10,289 nt of DNA from an uncultured Peptococcaceae bacterium (GTDB taxonomy: Bacteria > Bacillota > Desulfotomaculia > Desulfotomaculales > Desulfallaceae). The stretch covers positions 1-10,289 of the forward strand of contig CAJYBN010000093.1 in the NCBI GenBank assembly GCA_913064925.1, in the 5' to 3' direction. Position numbers and translations under genes: made by a program. Under the pieces are notes generated by a model. It was not told where the DNA came from. It ran no database searches and worked only from the letters and a program-made list of their open reading frames with translations. Each line of letters begins with the position of its first letter. Positions within the stretch are counted from its first letter, which is position 1. Of the stretch, positions 6,581-10,289 are shown in pieces.

Positions 6581-8434
6581 TTTGTGTACAGTCACAGCCC
6601 AGGCCAGTTCCAGTTCTTTGAGGTCTTCCATGTCGTATGGCACCAGGTCGCCGTTGTACTGCACCAGCAGTTCGGGTTCGCCGTCCCTATTTCTTATTTC
6701 TTTGACTATCCCGATGTCGCCGTTGAATACCATTTTGCTGTAGTTGTTTTTGGTGTGAATTACTTTGTCGCCCACCCGGTACAGGTGAGCGCCATATTGA
6801 ATTTTCGGCCCGGTTTTGTTTCCCTGAATGAGCCTGTTGAGCTCAATGGTGCCCACCGGGCCTTTTCTCATCGGGGAGAGCACCTGCACGTCCATAAGAT
6901 CGTAGCCCAACCCGGAAACGCAGGTTTTTATGCATTTTGCGATGTCTTCGGGACTTTCCCTGTCCAGGAATACAAAATCGGGCTTTGACCGGTCAAACAA
7001 CGGCATTTGCCCCCTGTTTATCCGGTGGGCGTTGGTGACGATCCGGCTTTCGGCGGCCTGGCGGAAGATTTTCGTCAGGCGCACCGTGGGAACTTTGTCC
7101 AAAAGGTCGCGCAGGACGTTGCCCGGGCCGACGGACGGAAGCTGGTCAGCGTCGCCGACGAACAGTACCCTGGCGCCGTTGGGGACGGCGCTTAGAAGAC
7201 GCCTGGTCATCACAATATCAGCCATTGACGCTTCATCCACGATCAAGAGATCACAGTCCAGCGGGTTCCTGCAATCATGTGCCGCGCGGTCATCTCTGAG
7301 ACCCAGGAGCTTGTGGACGGTATGCGCGTGGCGCCCGGTCATCTCGGAAAGCCTCCTGGCCGCCCTCCCCGTGGGAGCGCAGAGGAGTACCTTTCCCCAG
7401 GGGTTCTGGAGCTCAAAGGCCCTGATGACCGCCTTTACGGTTTGGGTTTTCCCCACTCCAGGTCCGCCGGTAAGGATGGAGAAGCCGCTGCCCAGGGCGA
7501 CTTTGACGGCATTTTCCTGGTCGAGGGTCAGCTCGACTCCTTCCAGTAAGTTTTTCGGCAGCGCCGGCACGTCGAACCTCCGGCGCGCCAGCGCCCTTAC
7601 ATCCCGGGCAATGGCTTCTTCGTATTCCCTGGCCCAGGCAAGCGATATGCCGGCGTCGCCGCATATTTCCTCAATGCGGTTCATTTCTTTTTCCAGCATT
7701 TCCGCCGTCACGCATTCTTCTCTGTGGTTTAAGAGTTCCAGCGACCGGGAAAGCAGCACGTCCCGGGGCAGGTAGGTGTGCCCTTCATTCCACAGGGATT
7801 CAATGAGGACGTGCAGTATGCCGGCCTTGATCCTGAACGGAGAGCTGGGGGCCAGGCCCACCCTTCCGGCCACTTCGTTCGCCCTGTGAAAGCCAATGAG
7901 TTCAAGTTCGGTCAAACAGTACGGGTTCCGCCGGACGTACTCGGCGGTTACCATGCCGAATTTTTTGTAGGCTTTAAGGGCTGTTTTGACAGTGAGCCCC
8001 AACTTGATCAGTTCGGTCACCACCTGCTGCACCTGGTATGTCTCCTGGATCTGGCGGCGGATTTCCGGGGCCTTTCTGCCGATGCCTTTGACCTTCTTCA
8101 GCGCGTCGGGTTCTTTCATGATCTTGTTTACGGCGTCCGGCCCGAGGTTGTCCACAATCCTTTCCGCCAGGACGGGGCCGACGCCCTTGATCAGCCCGGA
8201 AGAAAGAAAGGCCACCGCGGCTTCCCTGGTGGAAGGGACGGGTTTTTCCCAGGTTTCGATTTTGAGCTGCCTGCCGTACTTCGGGTGGTTCTGCCAGGTA
8301 CCGGTGACGGTGAGGCGGTCGCCCTCCCGGATGCCGGTAATTTCGCCCAGGGCGGTAATGTTATCCAGCTTGAAGATGGCGAAGGTATCGGTTTTAAAGA
8401 TAAACCGGCTTACAGTGCCGGTTAGAGTTTCCAT
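5429..8434 (-). CDS. recD2: RecD2 (RecD/TraA-type) helicase N-extein plus most of its intein
   Basis: RecD2 is a 5'-3' superfamily 1B DNA helicase acting in DNA repair without RecBC. The first 618 residues are extein. They comprise an OB-like N-terminus (about 1-65), helix-hairpin-helix repeats (GLIKGVGPVLAERIV near 80-94, KVKGIGRKAPEI near 114-125), then the helicase core: Walker A GGPGVGKT 323-330, Walker B VDEAS 399-403, motif III VGDADQLPSVGPG 426-438 and KIFRQ near 455-459. The intein follows from residue 619. The ATG at 8434 is chosen over one ten codons upstream because AAGGAGGGAGG lies just before it. The frame stops at 5429 inside the intein, so no complete helicase results unless the frame is restored. 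Restored, the spliced protein would have 689 residues, in the range of the family though slightly short. The gene lies inside the integrated element, and its 5' leader has been cut by the IS110 element. Confidence 0.92.
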   Translation of the reverse strand: METLTGTVSRFIFKTDTFAIFKLDNITALGEITGIREGDRLTVTGTWQNHPKYGRQLKIETWEKPVPSTREAAVAFLSSGLIKGVGPVLAERIVDNLGPDAVNKIMKEPDALKKVKGIGRKAPEIRRQIQETYQVQQVVTELIKLGLTVKTALKAYKKFGMVTAEYVRRNPYCLTELELIGFHRANEVAGRVGLAPSSPFRIKAGILHVLIESLWNEGHTYLPRDVLLSRSLELLNHREECVTAEMLEKEMNRIEEICGDAGISLAWAREYEEAIARDVRALARRRFDVPALPKNLLEGVELTLDQENAVKVALGSGFSILTGGPGVGKTQTVKAVIRAFELQNPWGKVLLCAPTGRAARRLSEMTGRHAHTVHKLLGLRDDRAAHDCRNPLDCDLLIVDEASMADIVMTRRLLSAVPNGARVLFVGDADQLPSVGPGNVLRDLLDKVPTVRLTKIFRQAAESRIVTNAHRINRGQMPLFDRSKPDFVFLDRESPEDIAKCIKTCVSGLGYDLMDVQVLSPMRKGPVGTIELNRLIQGNKTGPKIQYGAHLYRVGDKVIHTKNNYSKMVFNGDIGIVKEIRNRDGEPELLVQYNGDLVPYDMEDLKELELAWAVTVHKCVSGETWIWTNNGLRRIKELALDLLPGQVREFGYAIGTPEGMLPASHIMYIGKKPTVRITTRIGLTLEASTDHKLLVTDDKNGENRWVVAAELKPGMRLPVPRGMIYGPSEKLSTAEFHPNPHPRGRRNNVRWPETVNEDLAEVLGAFVADANYTDRKDGRVELFKNNNFWRTYIKEMTEKLFGVKCTSRRMGNNECFYFHSKTVREFLAWCGLNYVRAHKKNVPWVVLQSPPSVQTAFLRGLFSGDGGYNGTVVLATSSPELAEQVQLLLLNLGVLSKRYLMRGSADRRNEAWRLEITGQDNDRFNEVIGFKHPQKIQTTVAARQARHIVKTNWDTIPGGQMAAAQLREALIARDGRNYKASHAVKKMLWYVSRGISNLTLS

Positions 8435-8438
8435 GCAA

Positions 8439-8449
8439 CCTCCCTCCTT
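8439..8449 (-). promoter_or_regulatory. recD2 ribosome binding site, at the IS110 junction
   Basis: The minus strand reads AAGGAGGGAGG seven bases... measured to the ATG at 8434, just upstream of TTGC-ATG, and decides the recD2 start. Its upstream edge coincides with the IS110 left end: GGAGG comes from the target and the leading A from the element. The element therefore rebuilt a working Shine-Dalgarno sequence on insertion. Confidence 0.8.
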
Positions 8450-8453
8450 ATCT
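8443..8453 (+). other. IS110 left junction: target half, CT core, donor half
   Basis: CCTCCT (8443-8448) equals the left target guide at 8538-8543. CCTTATCT (8446-8453) is the reverse complement of the right donor guide at 8635-8642. The shared CT at 8447-8448 is the core dinucleotide, so the element starts at 8449. Confidence 0.85.
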
Positions 8454-8455
8454 GT

Positions 8456-8461
8456 TAAACT
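8456..8461 (+). promoter_or_regulatory. -10 box of IS110 circle-junction promoter
   Basis: TAAACT lies just inside the left end. If the element circularises through its CT core, this box stands exactly 17 bases downstream of TTGACA at the right end (10033-10038). It would start the bridge RNA near 8467-8469. In the integrated form it has no matching -35 box. Confidence 0.6.
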
Positions 8462-8467
8462 CAACTT

Positions 8468-8662
8468 AGGAAACAGGAATACTCACCCAAGTTGGCAAAA
8501 ATTTTTTGAGTTAAAACTTTCCGGGAAAAGGACTTCTCCTCCTGGCAATTCGACTGCCTAAGAAAGAGCTACCTTTCCCGGATCAAATTTACAGACTGCA
8601 GTTCATAGAAGGGTTGTGCTTCGAGCACCACGTTAGATAAGGCCCACTGTCAGTCTGTAACA
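8468..8662 (+). ncRNA. IS110 bridge RNA (target-binding and donor-binding loops)
   Basis: Two hairpins with internal loops follow one another. The target-binding loop is closed by TCCGGGAAA/TTTCCCGGA (8520-8528/8574-8582) and capped by GGCA/TGCC (8544-8547/8555-8558). Its left strand ends in CCTCCT (8538-8543), identical to the left flank of the element. Its right strand begins TAAGAAAG (8559-8566), complementary to core plus right flank CTTTCTTA (10047-10054). The donor-binding loop is closed by TTACAGACTG/CAGTCTGTAA (8589-8598/8651-8660) and capped by GTGCT-TCG-AGCAC (8616-8628). Its left guide CATAGAAGG (8604-8612) equals the right end at 10037-10045. Its right guide AGATAAGG (8635-8642) is complementary to CCTTATCT at 8446-8453. 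In characterised IS110 elements such as IS621 this RNA holds target and donor together for the recombinase. The 5' and 3' ends given are estimates; the length, near 195, is close to the known RNAs. Confidence 0.9.
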
Positions 8663-8686
8663 AAATTCATCGAGGAGGTTTTGGTC

Positions 8687-9895
8687 ATGTACTTTGTAGG
8701 TATTGATTGGTCTGACTTACATCATGACGTAGCCGTGCTCGATGAAAAGGGTCAAGAACTTAAGTATTTCACCATCCCTCACAACAGGAAAGGCATGGAG
8801 TTACTAAAGGAAAGGCTCTTGAGCATCGATCCCGAACCGGAAAACTTCGCCTGCCTGATCGAAACCAAAAACGGTCTTCTAGTGCAGTTTCTGTTGGAAG
8901 ACGGCTTTCCGGTTTACCCGCTCAACCCGAAGGTTGTAGATTACCGGCGAAAGCCCTCCGGAGCAAAGAGCGACCCCATTGATGCCCGGCTTTTGGCCAA
9001 CATCGGTCGCTCCGACCTGGCGCAGTTGAAGAGGCTTAAGCCAGATGCGGAACTAATCGCGGAACTAAAGATGCTCACCCGGGACCAGGACAGCCTTATC
9101 CAGGAATCCACCCGGCTGACCAACAAGCTCATTGCTTGCCTGAAGGAGTATTACCCGGTAGCCCTGGAGTTCTTCTCGAAGCCAACCCTGCCGGTAGCTC
9201 TGGAGTTTTACAAGCGCTATCCCACCCCGGAACTGGTAAAAGAAGCTACCGTTCCGGAGATGGCCGCTTTTCTGAAAAAGCATAAACATCCCCGGCCCAA
9301 TCAAACGGCCATCTCCATCTGGCAGAAGGCGCAGGAGCCGCAGCTTCGGGCCAGCGCTCCCACCGTGCGGGCAAAAGGCCGCTTAATGCTCGCCCTGGTG
9401 AGACAGCTGGAAGTGGTCCGGGAGCAAATCGCTGCTTACGACGAGGAAATCAACCGCCTTTTTCAGCAGCACTCCGACAGCAGGATCTTCGCTAGCCTGC
9501 CAGGGGCGGCCGGGCGGCTTGCGCCAAGACTGCTGGCGGAGTGGGGAGACGACCGGGAACGTTACGAAAATGCGGCCGTGGTCCAGGCTTTAGCGGGCAC
9601 CTCGCCGGTTCTCTTTCAAAGCGGCAAGTACCGCTTTGCCAGGCAGCGCAAATCCTGCGTAAAACCTTTCCGACGAGCTATGCACCTGTTTGCCTTCCAG
9701 AGCATCAGGCAGGTTTCCTGGGCACGGGAATATTACGACACCAAGAGAAGCCAGGGCAAAACCCACCATGAAGCTTTGCGGGCTTTGGTAAATATCTGGG
9801 TGCGGATCATCTTTGCCATGTGGAAAAACCATACTTGCTACGACGAAGCCACGTTTATAGCAGCCCGCGCCAGGCATCTTAATCGAGTAGCATGA
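8687..9895 (+). CDS. IS110-family transposase (RNA-guided serine/DEDD recombinase)
   Basis: The 402-residue product starts MYFVGIDWSD and has the N-terminal RuvC-like DEDD domain: D7 in GIDWS, E59 in IETKNG, D96 and D99 in KSDPIDA. A coiled-coil-prone middle (about 120-260) leads to the C-terminal Transposase_20 domain with SLPGAAGRLAPRLLAEWGD (270-288) and ALAGTSPVLFQSGK (301-314). S312 there is the likely nucleophilic serine. The enzyme works with the bridge RNA to recombine a circular donor into the target at a CT core. ATG at 8687 is preferred to the TTG six bases earlier because GGAGG (8674-8678) stands eight bases before it. The bridge RNA lies immediately upstream in the same direction, so the mRNA leader may overlap it. 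No frameshift or missing catalytic residue is seen, so the element may be active. Confidence 0.95.
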   Translation: MYFVGIDWSDLHHDVAVLDEKGQELKYFTIPHNRKGMELLKERLLSIDPEPENFACLIETKNGLLVQFLLEDGFPVYPLNPKVVDYRRKPSGAKSDPIDARLLANIGRSDLAQLKRLKPDAELIAELKMLTRDQDSLIQESTRLTNKLIACLKEYYPVALEFFSKPTLPVALEFYKRYPTPELVKEATVPEMAAFLKKHKHPRPNQTAISIWQKAQEPQLRASAPTVRAKGRLMLALVRQLEVVREQIAAYDEEINRLFQQHSDSRIFASLPGAAGRLAPRLLAEWGDDRERYENAAVVQALAGTSPVLFQSGKYRFARQRKSCVKPFRRAMHLFAFQSIRQVSWAREYYDTKRSQGKTHHEALRALVNIWVRIIFAMWKNHTCYDEATFIAARARHLNRVA

Positions 9896-9899
9896 TGTT

Positions 9900-9995
9900 A
9901 AATGTTCTTTAGCCGCCGGCGAGGGCAGGATTTTAATCCGGCCCGTAGCCGGCGGAACGGGCGAAGTCCGTCCTTTTTAAAGGCCACGAACATTT
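9900..9995 (+). other. Structured 3' region of the IS110 element
   Basis: Starting five bases after the transposase stop, AAATGTTC (9900-9907) pairs with GAACATTT (9988-9995) and encloses several helices. These are CCGCCGGC/GCCGGCGG (9913-9920/9948-9955), with GGGC/GCCC and GGAT/ATCC stacked inside it, then the ACGG/CCGT hairpin and CCTTT/AAAGG. The compact multi-helix form closed by an outer stem is more than a simple terminator needs. I do not recognise the family; it is not needed as a bridge RNA, since a complete one lies in the left end. Confidence 0.55.
9954..9978 (+). terminator. Terminator of the IS110 transposase
   Basis: GGaACGG (9954-9960) pairs with CCGTCC (9968-9973) around GCGAAGT, with one bulged A, and TTTTT follows at once. 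Its first two G's are also used by the CCGCCGGC stem, so the two helices compete slightly at their edge. Confidence 0.55.
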
Positions 9996-10032
9996 GTACT
10001 GCCCAACCATGAAAAATTTTTAAATTACACTA

Positions 10033-10038
10033 TTGACA
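10033..10038 (+). promoter_or_regulatory. Outward -35 box at the IS110 right end
   Basis: A perfect TTGACA lies nine bases inside the CT core and points out of the element. In the integrated state no good -10 follows at 16-18 bases. In the circle it pairs with TAAACT (8456-8461) at 17 bases. Confidence 0.6.
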
Positions 10039-10054
10039 TAGAAGGTCTTTCTTA
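10037..10054 (+). other. IS110 right junction: donor half, CT core, target half
   Basis: CATAGAAGG (10037-10045) equals the left donor guide (8604-8612). CTTTCTTA (10047-10054) is complementary to the right target guide (8559-8566). The core CT is 10047-10048 and flanking DNA resumes at 10049. Confidence 0.85.
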
Positions 10055-10166
10055 TTTTGTCTTTACCTGCCGGGAAGTCTCTCTGGCTTTAGCCATGGAG
10101 AGGCTCAGCTATTTTTTTTCCGGTACATATTTGCATCAATCCAGGCCATTATCTATCGCGACCCCC
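10049..10166 (-). other. Former recD2 leader, now cut off by the IS
   Basis: This stretch lies between the SEC-C gene stop and the IS right end, and before the insertion it adjoined recD2. A hairpin CTCTC-TGGC-TTTA-GCCA-GAGAG (10079-10102, two bulged bases) is present. On the plus strand a T8 run follows at 10112-10119, too far away for a standard terminator. A poor minus-strand promoter, TTGATG-17-AAAAAT, could be read upstream of the hairpin. Nothing else is seen. Confidence 0.35.
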
Positions 10167-10289
10167 TTAAGCTCGGTGCGGCGGCATATTAACCGCACCG
10201 CAGTACTTTTTGTACTTCAGCCCGCTGCCGCAGTGACAGGGTTCGTTCCTGCCGATTTTTTCGACCCTGACGGGTTTCGACCTGCACCA
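10167..10289 (-). CDS. C-terminus of a SEC-C motif protein (N-terminus beyond window)
   Basis: Only the last 40 residues are present, entering from the right edge. KPVRVEKIGRNEPCHCGSGL (5-24) followed by KYKKYCG is a SEC-C zinc-binding motif, as found at the end of SecA and of many smaller proteins. The usual CxC...C[CH] ligand set is incomplete: the third position is Tyr (YCG rather than CCG or CHG). A nine-residue tail, AVNMPPHRA, follows. SecA itself often ends soon after such a motif with a KPVRVxK lead-in, so a SecA-like or other SEC-C-tailed protein are both possible. It reads toward recD2 and was probably its upstream neighbour before the IS arrived. Confidence 0.75.
   Translation of the reverse strand, partial: WCRSKPVRVEKIGRNEPCHCGSGLKYKKYCGAVNMPPHRA

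Larger units (their letters stand above)
8449..10048 (+). mobile_element. Complete IS110-family insertion sequence (bridge-RNA type)
   Basis: The element is 1600 bases including one CT core. It contains a bridge RNA in its left non-coding end, a DEDD/Tnp20 transposase, a structured 3' region with terminator, and an outward -35 box at its right end. It has no terminal inverted repeats and no target duplication beyond the CT core, as is normal for the family. The ends were fixed by guide matches: donor guides to both ends of the element, target guides to both flanks. The empty site reads CTCCCTC-CT-TTCTTATTTTG, which on the other strand is the recD2 leader TAAGAAAGGAGGGAGG. The transposase runs opposite to recD2. 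The element separates recD2 from whatever promoter once lay upstream, while leaving a good ribosome binding site. Confidence 0.88.

Noticed and set aside
6930..7775. Plus-strand frame of 281 codons
   Set aside because: It lies wholly antisense to the conserved RecD2 helicase core, has no recognisable motif, and owes its length to GC-rich codon use on the other strand.
7778..8561. Plus-strand frames of 215 and 191 codons
   Set aside because: They are antisense to the RecD2 N-terminus, overlap each other, and lack ribosome binding sites and family features.
9900..9995. Bridge RNA located after the transposase, as in the IS1111 group
   Set aside because: The structure lacks capped internal loops with matches to the ends or flanks, while the left end has a complete guide set.
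8449..10048. Terminal inverted repeats for the insertion sequence
   Set aside because: None were found at the ends, which is normal for IS110; the boundaries rest on the guide matches instead.

Overview
The window looks like chromosome of a Gram-positive, Clostridia-type bacterium. The grounds are strong GGAGG-type ribosome binding sites on almost every gene, a TTG start, a moderate GC content, and a gene set (twin P-loop PRK06851-type ATPase, LarE, nitrilase-superfamily amidohydrolase) reminiscent of Peptococcaceae and relatives. The genus cannot be fixed from the sequence. Nearly all genes lie on the minus strand; the one clear exception is an insertion-sequence transposase.

Positions 1-3496 read as host backbone. 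On the minus strand, in transcription order, they hold a short hypothetical gene (3332-3186), larE (3082-2276) behind a TTAACA-17-AATAAT promoter candidate, a carbon-nitrogen hydrolase (2187-1363), a 388-base gap with no convincing gene, and an ATPase with two P-loops (974 to beyond the left edge).

At 3497-3519 lies the 3' end of a tRNA gene (CCA, acceptor strand, T-arm 3' half and T-loop) without the rest of the tRNA. It sits 29 bases from the stop codon of a tyrosine recombinase gene. This is the usual signature of an att site left when an element integrates into a tRNA gene, probably tRNA-Pro. The element should extend rightward from there: integrase (4661-3549), small excisionase-like HTH protein (4891-4700), RecD2-type helicase (8434-5020), and beyond an inserted IS110 element the C-terminus of a SEC-C-motif protein (10289-10167).

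The recD2 gene carries a LAGLIDADG intein placed exactly in the conserved TVHK/SQGSEF helicase motif. The intein DNA is 1345 bases, one more than a multiple of three. It contains a frameshift between 5429 and 5442 that separates the last splicing blocks and the 71-residue C-extein from the rest.

The most informative object is a complete IS110-family element at 8449-10048 (1600 bases). Upstream of its transposase is a textbook bridge RNA with two internal-loop hairpins. All four guides can be read against this same sequence. The donor guides match the two ends of the element (CATAGAAGG at the right end, CCTTATCT at the left). The target guides match the two flanks (CCTCCT on the left, CTTTCTTA on the right) around a CT core. 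This fixes the ends to the base and lets the empty site be rebuilt: the element went into the Shine-Dalgarno sequence of recD2. The guide-specified target, CCTCCTTTCTTA, is the complement of an extended Shine-Dalgarno and nearly equals the conserved 3' end of bacterial 16S rRNA. Joining the two ends in a circle also builds a TTGACA-17-TAAACT promoter that would drive the bridge RNA.
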